64,000 bases of DNA from Changchengzhania lutea. Its GTDB lineage: Bacteria > Bacteroidota > Bacteroidia > Flavobacteriales > Flavobacteriaceae. Shown one piece after another: positions 24,029 through 32,919 of the stretch. Under the pieces are notes generated by a model that worked only from the letters and a program-made list of their open reading frames with translations, was not told the DNA's origin and did no database searches. The translations under genes were made by a program, and so were the position numbers. Location: contig NZ_CP039456.1 of assembly GCF_006974145.1 (NCBI RefSeq), forward strand, positions 1,084,001 to 1,148,000, read 5' to 3'. Position 1 is the stretch's first letter. Each line of letters starts with the position of its first letter.

Positions 24029-25411
24029 TTAATTTTCCAATCCTTTTAACAACTGAATTGCATAACTGTTCATATAATTTCTTCCAGTTGCATTGACCAT
24101 AGTCTTAGCTATCTCCATAAGTGACTTGGCTTTTAACTTGATGATTTCTTTATCACTTTCGTTTAAGGCTAACAGATAGTCGCATAATTGTGACGCCCAT
24201 TGAAACTCACCCTCTTTGAATGCGGTCAGGGCATTTGAACGAAGTTGGCCCTTTCCACCGACCATTTCCGCAACCTTTTCGGCTTCTATTTTTGGTGTTA
24301 GGCGGTTCAGGTTTACAGGGTTTCCATCAAACCAACCTAAATAGCCGTTAAAAATGGAGCGTACACCCCAATCAACGCGACCATAATATCCCATTAAATT
24401 AGGTTTAGTGGCCAAATGCTCCGGTAGCTTAACATATTCGACCAAATGGTCTGGGGTCATTCCTTTGTTCATCCCTTCAATAGTTTTATCGAATACAAAT
24501 TTTATGGCATCATGATAATCGGTCAACACTTTTTTTACCTTATCTTTTCCGATGACTGGACGGGTGTGACCAGGCAATAAATATTCCGCATTTTCGCTTT
24601 CCATTTTCCCAATGCTTTCGTACCAGCTTTTGACATCACGGTATTGCGACCCTCGAATGGTATAAAGATTAGGAAACGATTTGTAATAAGTGTCTCCACA
24701 AAAAAGAATTTTTTGGTCGGGCATCCAAATATACATATTGTCGTAAGTCTCCCCAGTAGCAGCAACAAGTTCAAATTTAACGCCATCAATTTCAATTTGT
24801 TTGCGTTGGTCTTTTAAAAAATGTGTTGGACTGAATGCCGCCGTTTCATTTCCGCGGGTAAACATGGTACGTTGTTTGTCGGGGCGTGGAGCAATGCCAT
24901 TGTTAATGTGAATGGAATCTGGAAGAATAATTCCTGCTTGTCTAGCTCCACGGGCGTTGGCATAGGTTAATCCTGCCTCCTTGCCAGCGTTTGCCTCCAG
25001 ATTAAACCCGATGTTGTTTCCCAATGCAGATGACCTTCCCCAAACTTGTGGTTGATCCCCTTCTTTCAAAAAAGCATCGATGCCACCAAAATGATCTCCA
25101 TGTCCGTGTGTTATTAATATCGCCTTAATAGGCTTATCCGTAATCTCACGAAATTTTAAGCGTAATGCTTCCATACTAACGGGCGACTGTCCTGCGTCTA
25201 TTAATATAATTCCAGTTTCTCCTTCAATCATGGCAACATTGCTCACATCGTGACCAACGGCAAACCAAACGTTATCGCCAAACTTGAATATTTCCGGCTC
25301 AAACTCTTTGTTCTGTTCTTTCAATATACGGGTAGCTTCTGTTTCTTGGGCATTCGTAGCTATAGTTAAAACAATCAATGCCACAAATAAGATGAAATTT
25401 CTAGTTTTCAT
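24029..25411 (-). CDS. Exported alkyl-sulfatase-like metallo-beta-lactamase fold hydrolase
   Basis: The 460-residue protein has a signal peptide (KTRNFILFVALIVLTIATNAQ). Its MBL fold has the zinc motif THGHGDHFGG, further ligands at GETYDN, CGDTYY and LLPGHTRPV, and then the alkyl sulfatase dimerisation domain (YYGRVDWGVRSIFNGYLGWFDG). The C-terminal SCP-2 domain of SdsA1-type enzymes is absent. Family members hydrolyse alkyl sulfates to alcohols and sulfate. Codon use is richer in G+C than in the flanking genes, consistent with separate origin. The AraC regulator gene lies directly upstream. Confidence 0.88.
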   Translation of the reverse strand: MKTRNFILFVALIVLTIATNAQETEATRILKEQNKEFEPEIFKFGDNVWFAVGHDVSNVAMIEGETGIILIDAGQSPVSMEALRLKFREITDKPIKAILITHGHGDHFGGIDAFLKEGDQPQVWGRSSALGNNIGFNLEANAGKEAGLTYANARGARQAGIILPDSIHINNGIAPRPDKQRTMFTRGNETAAFSPTHFLKDQRKQIEIDGVKFELVAATGETYDNMYIWMPDQKILFCGDTYYKSFPNLYTIRGSQYRDVKSWYESIGKMESENAEYLLPGHTRPVIGKDKVKKVLTDYHDAIKFVFDKTIEGMNKGMTPDHLVEYVKLPEHLATKPNLMGYYGRVDWGVRSIFNGYLGWFDGNPVNLNRLTPKIEAEKVAEMVGGKGQLRSNALTAFKEGEFQWASQLCDYLLALNESDKEIIKLKAKSLMEIAKTMVNATGRNYMNSYAIQLLKGLEN

Positions 25412-25509
25412 TTTTTTTAAATTTAAAGTTCAATACAAAAATAGTATCATACCAAACAATCCAAAAGGTTAATCTTCGGAAAATAATGGTAAATATCGAA
25501 CCCTAATAG

Positions 25510-26388
25510 TTAGATGTAGTCTTTTTTGAATGTATTTGGGGTTAATCCTGTATGTTTTTTGAAGTATTTTACAAAATTAGTTGGTTCTTCAAATCCTAAA
25601 GAATAGGCTAATTCTGTGCTTTTGATTTCAGAATTGATCAATAATCTTTTAGCTTCTAAAATCACAAAGGCATCTATAAATTGTTTGGCAGTTATTTTTA
25701 CAATGTCTTTGCAAATGGTATTAAGATGTTTGTATGTGATGTTTAATTTTTTGGCATAAAAATCAGCATTTCTGCTCTTGGAAAAATTATTTTCAAGTAG
25801 GGATTTTAAATTTAAAAAAGTAGTTAATTTATCTGATTTTTTTAAATGAACAGTTTGGTATTGCTTTAAGCGTTCTAATTTTGAAAAGATTATAGAATGT
25901 AACGCGTTATACGTGTTTTCCTGATTGTAGTTTTCTTTAGGATTGGTGTATTCTTCGTAAAACAATCTAATGTATTGCTCTACATTTGAATCCTCAGGAA
26001 CTTCGATTTTTGGCGAAAACAGATGAGAATTGAAGAGCCTTATAATTTCGTTTTTAGGCAACGAATGAATCTGCTTTTTTAAATAATCATCTGTAAATAC
26101 TAATATGTATCCTTTTAATCCTTCAGTAAATTGAAAGGCGTGAATTTGACCTTTAGATATATGAAGAATAGTGTTCTTTTTAACCTCATGCCATACAAAA
26201 TCTACCAAATGCTTACTCTCTCCTTCAGTATAAAAGACAATCATATTAAAAGCCACTTGATGTGCTTTTTCTGGATTATGGTCTGCCTCACTAATACGTT
26301 TTAAAAGACTTTCTATAGTTAATATTTCAATACCACTATTGTTTGGTTTTTGGGAATTAAAAGTAATATGTGGTATATCGTTCAGCAT
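25510..26388 (-). CDS. AraC family transcriptional regulator
   Basis: The 292-residue protein has an N-terminal cupin-like sensor (HEVKKNTILHISKGQIHAFQF) and a C-terminal AraC domain. Its first HTH is around DFYAKKLNITYKHLNTICKD, and the second is STELAYSLGFEEPTNFVKYFKKHTG, ending LTPNTFKK. It sits upstream of the alkyl-sulfatase-like gene on the same strand with a 98-bp gap, and it probably activates that gene. The effector is unknown. Confidence 0.9.
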   Translation of the reverse strand: MLNDIPHITFNSQKPNNSGIEILTIESLLKRISEADHNPEKAHQVAFNMIVFYTEGESKHLVDFVWHEVKKNTILHISKGQIHAFQFTEGLKGYILVFTDDYLKKQIHSLPKNEIIRLFNSHLFSPKIEVPEDSNVEQYIRLFYEEYTNPKENYNQENTYNALHSIIFSKLERLKQYQTVHLKKSDKLTTFLNLKSLLENNFSKSRNADFYAKKLNITYKHLNTICKDIVKITAKQFIDAFVILEAKRLLINSEIKSTELAYSLGFEEPTNFVKYFKKHTGLTPNTFKKDYI

Positions 26389-26476
26389 AAAGGATTATTG
26401 AATTTTAAATCTATTTTACATTTAATTAGTTAAATGTAGTAATTTTTATAAGTATTAAAATTAGTTTTTAAATATT

Positions 26477-26745
26477 CCATTCCACACACATTATGCTTCC
26501 CTCCTACGTCGTCGCATAAAAAGTGTTTATTCACAAGGTTAATATTGTTTTAGAAGAGTTCATGAATCTCGTAAACTCGATTTCATTAATAATGTAGAAG
26601 AAACTTTTTAGAATAAATTTTTTTAAGAAACTGTAGAAATAACTTTGCCAACGCGCCGACTCGCTCCTACCTCAAAAGGTCTACTAGACCTTTATCATTC
26701 GGCCGTAACCAAAGCTCAAGTTACATAACACGGAACATTATAGGA
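26477..26745. repeat. Non-coding dispersed repeat R4 (left part of the element)
   Basis: The 530 bp between 26389 and 26917 has no gene. CCATTCCACACACATT, CTCCTACGTCGTCGCATAAA, AACCAAAGCTCAAGTTACATAA and CATTATAGGACAAAT match R2 and R3. It carries a private insertion of about 100 bp rich in hairpins. It ends the cargo region, and the conjugation module starts just after it. A small palindrome TATCAC-AAAC-GTGATA lies at 26805-26820. Confidence 0.65.
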
Positions 26746-26917
26746 CAAATATCTCTATAGTTTTTTAGTGAGATTGAGTAATAAGTATGTGAATGTTACA
26801 TTAATATCACAAACGTGATAAAAACAACATTTAGTTAATTTTCACCTTTTCTAGGTAGACTAAATATTATTTTAAGAATTTCCTTCATAGTTTTGTAAAA
26901 CTGATTATAAATCGCCC

Positions 26918-27571
26918 TCATAATCCTAAAAATTTAATAATAGATTGAAGTATATTTAAAGCTATGGCATATTGAGATTCCTCTTTGCTCAAATAATATG
27001 CCTCATCAGTTTGAGATAAAAAACCAAGCTCTAACAGTATGGCTGCGTTACTATTATGGTTATCTCGCAGCACTTGAAAATTACCATATTTTATACCTCG
27101 ATTATTAATACCCAAAACATCTGCCAATCCTTTTTGAATAGTAAATCCCAAATAAGCAGATGCTGACGCTTGTACTTCGCTTTTAGGATGAATAAAAACT
27201 TCTGTTCCTGAAGCTGTTCGATTTAAAGCTTGATTACAATGGATTGAAATAAATATATCAGCTTTCAGTTTTTTGGCTAGTTGTGTTCTATCGCCAAGCG
27301 ATATTAATGTATCTGTATATCGCGTGAGAAATAATACCAAAGGATTTTCAAACAGCTTTTCATTAAGTACCACAATTTTTGAGGCGATGCCCATAACAAT
27401 ATCTTTTTCTTTTGTTCCAATTTTGGTAATTGCACCAACATCTTTCCCACCATGTCCTGGGTCTATAATTACAATTGGATTCGTCTTTTTATCTACATCT
27501 TTTTGTGAATAAGACCCATTTAAAAATCCTAGACAAAATAGTAGCAACGTAATTTGATTTAATGTTTTCAT
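26918..27571 (-). CDS. N-acetylmuramoyl-L-alanine amidase of the conjugation module
   Basis: The 217-residue exported protein (signal peptide MKTLNQITLLLFCLGFLNGSYS) is an Amidase_3 zinc enzyme. The motifs are IDPGHGGKD (first ligand His), IFISIHCNQ (second His) and AILLELGFLS (catalytic Glu). It cleaves the amide bond between muramic acid and the stem peptide. It is divergent from the tra operon across a 199-bp gap. In Bacteroidetes elements such amidases accompany the transfer genes and open peptidoglycan for the channel. Confidence 0.9.
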   Translation of the reverse strand: MKTLNQITLLLFCLGFLNGSYSQKDVDKKTNPIVIIDPGHGGKDVGAITKIGTKEKDIVMGIASKIVVLNEKLFENPLVLFLTRYTDTLISLGDRTQLAKKLKADIFISIHCNQALNRTASGTEVFIHPKSEVQASASAYLGFTIQKGLADVLGINNRGIKYGNFQVLRDNHNSNAAILLELGFLSQTDEAYYLSKEESQYAIALNILQSIIKFLGL

Positions 27572-27770
27572 AATATCAGTTTTAGATTACACAATATTCA
27601 AGAAATCAATCACTTCCTTAATAATCTTCAAAAGTTTAACACCAATCTGCGTTAAAATTTAGAGATTTTCTTTGGTCTTCTTCATTTCATAATAGATTTC
27701 GAAAAAGTCTTAGCAGACGGCGAAGTATGACGTACTGCACGGATACTAAAAAATTTAAAATCTATTCGTT

Positions 27771-28058
27771 ATGAAAAAATCAATTTTTGTATTACTCGTA
27801 CTCTTGCTGACATCAGCTTCAAGCTTTGCGCAAATTGGTGGTATTGAAGATTCTGTAAATGATGTTTCAGATACCATTAGAGCCATTTTCCCAATCATTT
27901 TGGGTGTCATTTTCCTTATCGGCTTCCTGTTTAACGCTGGTCATTTCTTTGGCGAAAACTCAGACCTTAAAAAAGGTATTACTCGTGTTTTGGTCTTTGT
28001 ATTAATTGCTGGTGCAGTAGTTGGCATCTTCACTTATTTAATAGCCATCGTAGTATAA
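27771..28058 (+). CDS. traE: TraE-like conjugal transfer pilin (DUF4134, VirB2-like)
   Basis: The 95-residue protein has a signal sequence (KKSIFVLLVLLLTSASSFAQ) and two membrane helices (FPIILGVIFLIGFLFNAGHFF and VLVFVLIAGAVVGIFTYLIAIV). This two-helix layout after signal removal is that of VirB2-type pilins and of TraE proteins of Bacteroidetes transposons. It is the first gene of the tra operon and would form the pilus or channel subunit in the inner membrane. Confidence 0.8.
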   Translation: MKKSIFVLLVLLLTSASSFAQIGGIEDSVNDVSDTIRAIFPIILGVIFLIGFLFNAGHFFGENSDLKKGITRVLVFVLIAGAVVGIFTYLIAIVV

Positions 28059-28092
28059 TGACCCTGATCGAGGGCATTGATACAATAGCTGT

Positions 28093-28377
28093 ATGAAGAA
28101 ATACGAAGTCTATAAAAACATCAGGAAGCGAGCAGTCATTTTTGGATTGCCCATTTCCCTGTTTGCATTAATGATGGTTTCTGTTTTGGCATCATTATTA
28201 ATCATCATTTTCTCTTTCAGTTTTGGGTTGATAATTGGCATTCTGGTTTTCAATTCAGCATTATATGTTGCCTTGACGCGCATAACCAACAATCCACAGC
28301 TTTTTCAAATGGCAAAAGCCTTTCCAAGAATTATAAGCAACAAAAGAAATTCCGGCTTCGATTATGAACAAGATTAA
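28093..28377 (+). CDS. traF: TraF-like DUF4133 protein (VirB3-like)
   Basis: The 94-residue protein starts MKKYEVYKNIRKRAVIFGLP and has a long hydrophobic hairpin (LFALMMVSVLASLLIIIFSFSFGLIIGILVF), as in DUF4133/TraF and VirB3. It is an inner membrane partner of the VirB4-like ATPase, whose gene overlaps its end by 14 bp. Order and size match the tra operons of Bacteroidetes conjugative elements. Confidence 0.82.
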   Translation: MKKYEVYKNIRKRAVIFGLPISLFALMMVSVLASLLIIIFSFSFGLIIGILVFNSALYVALTRITNNPQLFQMAKAFPRIISNKRNSGFDYEQD

Positions 28378-30766
28378 TATTTCGGCATATCAACCCATTG
28401 TAGATATTCAAGACCATATCGTATTTGCCAACAATGGCAATGTGGTTTTATGCTATGAAGGAAATCTGCCAGAAATCTATTCACTATCCGAAAAGGATTT
28501 TGAGGATATGCATGGCGCATGGTTTCAAGCTCTGAAATCATTACCAATTGGAACTGTGGTCCACAAACAGGACATCTACCTTAAAAAATCATATACTTCA
28601 GAAAAACTTCCAAACACCACCTTTCTGGAAAAAGCCACTCACGAACATTTTAAAGGTCGTGGACATATTGAGCACAAATGTTATTTGTTCTTTATTCTGA
28701 CTAAAAACAAAGCACTCAACAACCCAAAATACGTCAATCCCTTCAGAAAAATTTCAAAGGGAATTGTACAAGAATTGGATGATAACATTAAGAGTTTCGC
28801 CAACTCTGTAAGTGATTCGGCCTCCTTTATCAACAATAGCCGAAAAATGGCATTTACACCTCTTAAATCGGAAGATATTCAGCAACTGACAAGTAACTAT
28901 TTTAATGGTTTCAACGAAGGATTTGACACCGATATTTTATTGGAAAAGAAAAGTGTCAATATCGGCGAAAACCATTTTGATGCGCTCGCCATCAATAGCG
29001 AATTATGTTTTGGCGAAAGCGTACAAAGCAGCAAAACCAATGAGAAATTCACTTCGGACGATTTTGTGTTTCATCAAGGGTTTATTGATGGTCTAGGACT
29101 TACACTAAATGAAAACCATATCGTTAACCAGATTCTTTATTTGGATGACAAACAAAAGTGGCGCAAGCTATTGGATAAGAAAATAGAGGAACTCAATAAG
29201 AGTTCCAATTTTGGTTCACAGAACAAAGTAGTTCTTGGGAAAATCCAGCACATTTTGGACCAAATAAATGCAGATGACAATTCACGTATTATACGTGGTC
29301 ATCTCAATATTGTGTATTGGTCGAAAGATGCTAAAGAGCTCGACAAAATAACTTCGAAAATTAAAACCGAATTCAAGGAATTGGATATCGCCCCTTACTA
29401 TCCCAGAGGCGAAGAACGCAAAAATTATATCCTGAATAGTTACTGTTGCTTTTCTTCAAATTTCTCGAGCAATGATTTATACGTGACCGATTTAAAACAT
29501 GCACTTTGTCTGTTCATTAATAACACCAATTACAAATCGGATAAAACAGGCATCATCTTTAATGATAGAGAACATAATATTCCGGTATTAAAAGATGTTT
29601 GGGATGAAAAAAAGAAACGAATCAAGGCTCGAAACTTTGCCATTTTTGCACCTACTGGCGAAGGCAAATCGTTCTTGGCCAACAACATTTTGCGTCAATA
29701 TTTTGAAAGTGGTGTAAGATTGGTCATCATAGATTTAGGTGGTTCTTATACCAAATTTGCCAAACTCTATCCTGAAAAATATACTGTATTACGATACGAA
29801 AGCGGAAAGAACTTAGGCATCAATCCCTTTTACATCAGCAATAAAAATGACCTGACACCAGAACGACTTGAAGATTTATCAGTCTTCTTATTTGAATTGT
29901 TTGCTTCAGATATGAAAGTGACCAAAACACAATCGGTTTCCGTTAAAAAGATATTGCGCCATTATTATGATAGCACTTCAGGAAATCATTCATTGGAAGG
30001 CTATTACAACTTTATAGAAAGGCATCAGGAAGATCTTCTGAGCACCTTAAAAATCCATCCCGACTACTTTAATGTTACAAGCTTCTTGCACGTCATGTCT
30101 GAGTACGTTGGCGATGGTCTATATAGCTTTCTATTTGAAGTTAGCGAAGACCAGACCTACAAAATTGAGGATAAACGCTTGATTGTTTTTGAACTGGATG
30201 AAGTGAAGGACAATAAGGAAATCCTGTCCGTAATGTTGAAGTTGATTAAGTCTGCCATCCAAAGAACCATTTGGAAAAATAGGGCTGAAAAAGGCATCAT
30301 CTTATTCGATGAATTTGCCAAACAACTGAAGTTTGAAAATGTACTGGAAAGTGTAGAATTCTATTATCAGGCCATACGTAAACAGAATGGTGCGATTGGT
30401 ATTATTCTGCAATCCATCAATCAATTGCCTAATAATTCAACTTCAGCCAGCATTTTAGAAAACACACAAGTTATCTACAGTCTGAATAATGAAAAAGGTT
30501 ATGACGAACTGGTTAAAAGACTCAACCTATCTAGTCACGACTTAAACCAGTTAAAATCCATAAAAAACAATCTTTCTGGTCCACGGAAGTACACCGAAAT
30601 GTTTATCAAAATCGGAAAGGAAAGTAACATTTTTAGGCTCGAAGTACCAAAGGAAGTGTATGCAGCTTACTTAACTGATGGACAAGAAAACGAGGCCATA
30701 ATGGCCATTTATGAAAAAAGCCAAAATATGGAATTGGCTATAAAAGAATTCACATCTAAAACATAA
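28364..30766 (+). CDS. traG: TraG family conjugation ATPase (VirB4-like)
   Basis: The 800-residue ATPase energises assembly and transport of the type IV secretion system. Walker A (APTGEGKSFLANN) lies near residue 430 and Walker B (GIILFDEFAKQLKF) near residue 645, in the VirB4-type C-terminal domain. The N-terminal 400 residues match the TraG N-terminal region of Bacteroidetes elements. It overlaps the VirB3-like gene. Length and motifs are complete, so it looks functional. Confidence 0.93.
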   Translation: MNKINISAYQPIVDIQDHIVFANNGNVVLCYEGNLPEIYSLSEKDFEDMHGAWFQALKSLPIGTVVHKQDIYLKKSYTSEKLPNTTFLEKATHEHFKGRGHIEHKCYLFFILTKNKALNNPKYVNPFRKISKGIVQELDDNIKSFANSVSDSASFINNSRKMAFTPLKSEDIQQLTSNYFNGFNEGFDTDILLEKKSVNIGENHFDALAINSELCFGESVQSSKTNEKFTSDDFVFHQGFIDGLGLTLNENHIVNQILYLDDKQKWRKLLDKKIEELNKSSNFGSQNKVVLGKIQHILDQINADDNSRIIRGHLNIVYWSKDAKELDKITSKIKTEFKELDIAPYYPRGEERKNYILNSYCCFSSNFSSNDLYVTDLKHALCLFINNTNYKSDKTGIIFNDREHNIPVLKDVWDEKKKRIKARNFAIFAPTGEGKSFLANNILRQYFESGVRLVIIDLGGSYTKFAKLYPEKYTVLRYESGKNLGINPFYISNKNDLTPERLEDLSVFLFELFASDMKVTKTQSVSVKKILRHYYDSTSGNHSLEGYYNFIERHQEDLLSTLKIHPDYFNVTSFLHVMSEYVGDGLYSFLFEVSEDQTYKIEDKRLIVFELDEVKDNKEILSVMLKLIKSAIQRTIWKNRAEKGIILFDEFAKQLKFENVLESVEFYYQAIRKQNGAIGIILQSINQLPNNSTSASILENTQVIYSLNNEKGYDELVKRLNLSSHDLNQLKSIKNNLSGPRKYTEMFIKIGKESNIFRLEVPKEVYAAYLTDGQENEAIMAIYEKSQNMELAIKEFTSKT

Positions 30767-30770
30767 TACT

Positions 30771-31409
30771 ATGAAATTTTCAAAAAAAATTCAAGTACAG
30801 GTCAGCAATAGATTTGCTGTGAGTAAAACAAAAATCAAAACATTCACTGTAGGGTTCATCTTTGCTATTGCCTTTTTATTGCCTGGCGGTGCTACCGCCC
30901 AAGGAATGCCCACTTATGACAATACCAATTTTATCAGTTTGGTAAAACAACTTGTGGAATCTGGGAAACAGACCGCTCAAATGATTAAGTCTGTACAATT
31001 CTTGAAGGATGCCAAGGAAAGCATTGAGAAAGTATCAAGTGTGGTGCAACAACTCAGAGCGGTTGAGGAAATTGCACAAAACAATCAACGTCTTATTCAG
31101 GTCATGCAAAATGATTTACAGGATATTCTGAACTCGCCTTATATCAAACCAGAAGAAGTTACCAGAGTTGCGGAATCCTTTGATGCCATAGTGCAAAACT
31201 CTTTAGACACGGTAGATTTTATTGATGAAATCCTATCTAGCGATTACCTAAAAATGACCGATGCCGAACGTGCCGAAATTCTAAAACAAAAAGAGCTGGA
31301 ATCAAAACAAATGGTTTCCAACATTACTACGAAAACGAAACGGTATAGGGACATTATCTCCTTCAGAAAAATGCAGGATAAAGTTAATAACCGCGAAACA
31401 AACTATTAG
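30771..31409 (+). CDS. Conjugal transfer protein, VirB5-like/DUF4141-type
   Basis: The 212-residue protein has an N-terminal hydrophobic export segment at about residues 25-44 (FTVGFIFAIAFLLPGGATAQ). A largely helical, coiled-coil-prone region follows (MIKSVQFLKDAKESIEKVSSVVQQL). Its place directly after the VirB4 gene and its secreted helical nature fit the TraI/DUF4141 (VirB5-like) component. It probably acts in the periplasm at the pilus. The start is preceded by only 4 bp of spacer from traG. Confidence 0.65.
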   Translation: MKFSKKIQVQVSNRFAVSKTKIKTFTVGFIFAIAFLLPGGATAQGMPTYDNTNFISLVKQLVESGKQTAQMIKSVQFLKDAKESIEKVSSVVQQLRAVEEIAQNNQRLIQVMQNDLQDILNSPYIKPEEVTRVAESFDAIVQNSLDTVDFIDEILSSDYLKMTDAERAEILKQKELESKQMVSNITTKTKRYRDIISFRKMQDKVNNRETNY

Positions 31410-31411
31410 AA

Positions 31412-32254
31412 ATGACCGCAACCATCATTTTAGGAATTGGTCTAGAATATATAGACACGGTTTTCCAGACCATACAGAACAGCAGTTTCTCGCAATATAC
31501 CATTGCAGGAATGAAAACACTTGCAGTATTGTTTTTTCTGGTCAATATCCTAAAAAAGTACAATGAAGGTATTGCGGATAAAGACGGTTATTCTTGGGGA
31601 TTGGGTCCTGGCGAACTAGCAAAGAATTTTGCTGTAGTAATCTTAGTGATATTTTCAACGCAGGTGTTAGGGTTTTTCGATGGTATTTTAGTTGCCATTG
31701 AAGGACAATATCGAGGGACTGCACCCGCGTTATTACCATTGCAATTACAGGATTTACCGATTGAAGAAGATGTAGGTTTATTTGATGCTGCAAGTATGGC
31801 AATGACCTTGCTTTATGAAGCTTTAGTGACACCACTTTATGGATTCAAAATTTTAGCCTTCATGCTAAGCACCATTTTGTGGATTCTTGACCTTTTCATC
31901 TATCCGTTATTCTTAGCAGAACGCTTCTTTCTACTAGGTATCATGCAAGCCTTTTTCCCTTTGGTTATAAGTTTGGCTGTATTTGAAAAATTCCGTTCAC
32001 TTGCATTCACGTTTTTCAAACTTTATGCAGCTGTCTATATGCTAGTGCCTGCTTTCTTTTTGGTCAATGTATTTGTCAACGCCATATATACTGAAATAAA
32101 TACCAATTTCTGGACCAACTTATTTGGTTCTGACTTTGGCCAGGGCTTTTTCGCACCAGTTGTGCAATTGGGCTCGGTAGGCTTTATCGTATTCCTGAAA
32201 TTCAAATTATATAAACGCGCTACGTCTTTTACACTCAGATTATTTACTGCCTAA
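31412..32254 (+). CDS. traJ: TraJ-like polytopic conjugation protein (VirB6-like)
   Basis: The 280-residue inner-membrane protein has five to seven hydrophobic segments. One is at about residues 28-45, and others include FAVVILVIFSTQVLGFFDGI, a ILAFMLSTILWILDLFIYPLF block and a FKLYAAVYMLVPAFFLVNVF block. VirB6/TraJ proteins form part of the inner-membrane channel. It lies 2 bp after the preceding gene. A traJ assignment rests on topology and gene order. Confidence 0.8.
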   Translation: MTATIILGIGLEYIDTVFQTIQNSSFSQYTIAGMKTLAVLFFLVNILKKYNEGIADKDGYSWGLGPGELAKNFAVVILVIFSTQVLGFFDGILVAIEGQYRGTAPALLPLQLQDLPIEEDVGLFDAASMAMTLLYEALVTPLYGFKILAFMLSTILWILDLFIYPLFLAERFFLLGIMQAFFPLVISLAVFEKFRSLAFTFFKLYAAVYMLVPAFFLVNVFVNAIYTEINTNFWTNLFGSDFGQGFFAPVVQLGSVGFIVFLKFKLYKRATSFTLRLFTA

Positions 32255-32274
32255 GGCAGATTAAAAATAAAAAT

Positions 32275-32889
32275 ATGAAAACACCATACAAGAATATTTA
32301 TAACGTCTTAAAAATCAATCGATTCATCGTTTTGGCAGTCGTTGTTTGCGCTTTGCTATCCAGTAGCTTTTCAGTTTGGATGGCATTTACTACCAACAAA
32401 AATGCGATGAATAGCGCTTTTGCCATTAATACTGATGGTAGTATCATTCCTCTGAAGCTCGTGAGCCAAAAAGAAAATTTTAAAGTTGAAGCTCTGGCAC
32501 ATTTAGAATTGTTTCACAACTACTTCTACAACATCGATGCAAGCAACTATGAAAAGAATTTAAAAAAGGCGCTTTGGTTGGGAAATAGTTCCGTGGATAA
32601 TCTATATCGCCAGAAAAAAGCTGATGGCGTCTATAATCGGTTATTGCAATATTCCTTAGTTCAAAAAGTACTGAGCATCGATTCGAAAATAAGTGAAAAC
32701 AATGGCTCGTATGATTTTACCACAACAACCATTTTTGAAATCAATCGAGGTTCTATAATTGACACGTATGAATTGGTTTCCACAGGAAGCCTAATTATGG
32801 TTGACCGAAACTTCCCCAACAATCCGCACGGACTTTTGATTACCAATTATTTCGAAAGCACTTTAAAAAAACTGAACGATGAAAATTGA
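32275..32889 (+). CDS. traK: TraK-like conjugation protein (VirB8-like)
   Basis: The 204-residue protein has one N-terminal membrane anchor (residues about 19-39, RFIVLAVVVCALLSSSFSVW). A periplasmic domain follows with FKVEALAHLELFHNYFYNIDA and the closing EINRGSIIDTYELVSTGSLI. This is the VirB8-like NTF2-type fold of TraK proteins. It would connect inner-membrane channel and periplasmic core. Gene order traJ-traK-traM-traN supports it. Confidence 0.85.
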   Translation: MKTPYKNIYNVLKINRFIVLAVVVCALLSSSFSVWMAFTTNKNAMNSAFAINTDGSIIPLKLVSQKENFKVEALAHLELFHNYFYNIDASNYEKNLKKALWLGNSSVDNLYRQKKADGVYNRLLQYSLVQKVLSIDSKISENNGSYDFTTTTIFEINRGSIIDTYELVSTGSLIMVDRNFPNNPHGLLITNYFESTLKKLNDEN

Positions 32890-32919
32890 GCCGATACTTG
32901 GCACTTAAAAACAACGATT

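Noticed and set aside
30771-31409. Ordinary coiled-coil secreted protein unrelated to conjugation
   Set aside because: Its place between traG and traJ with 2-4 bp spacers makes a conjugation role far more likely.
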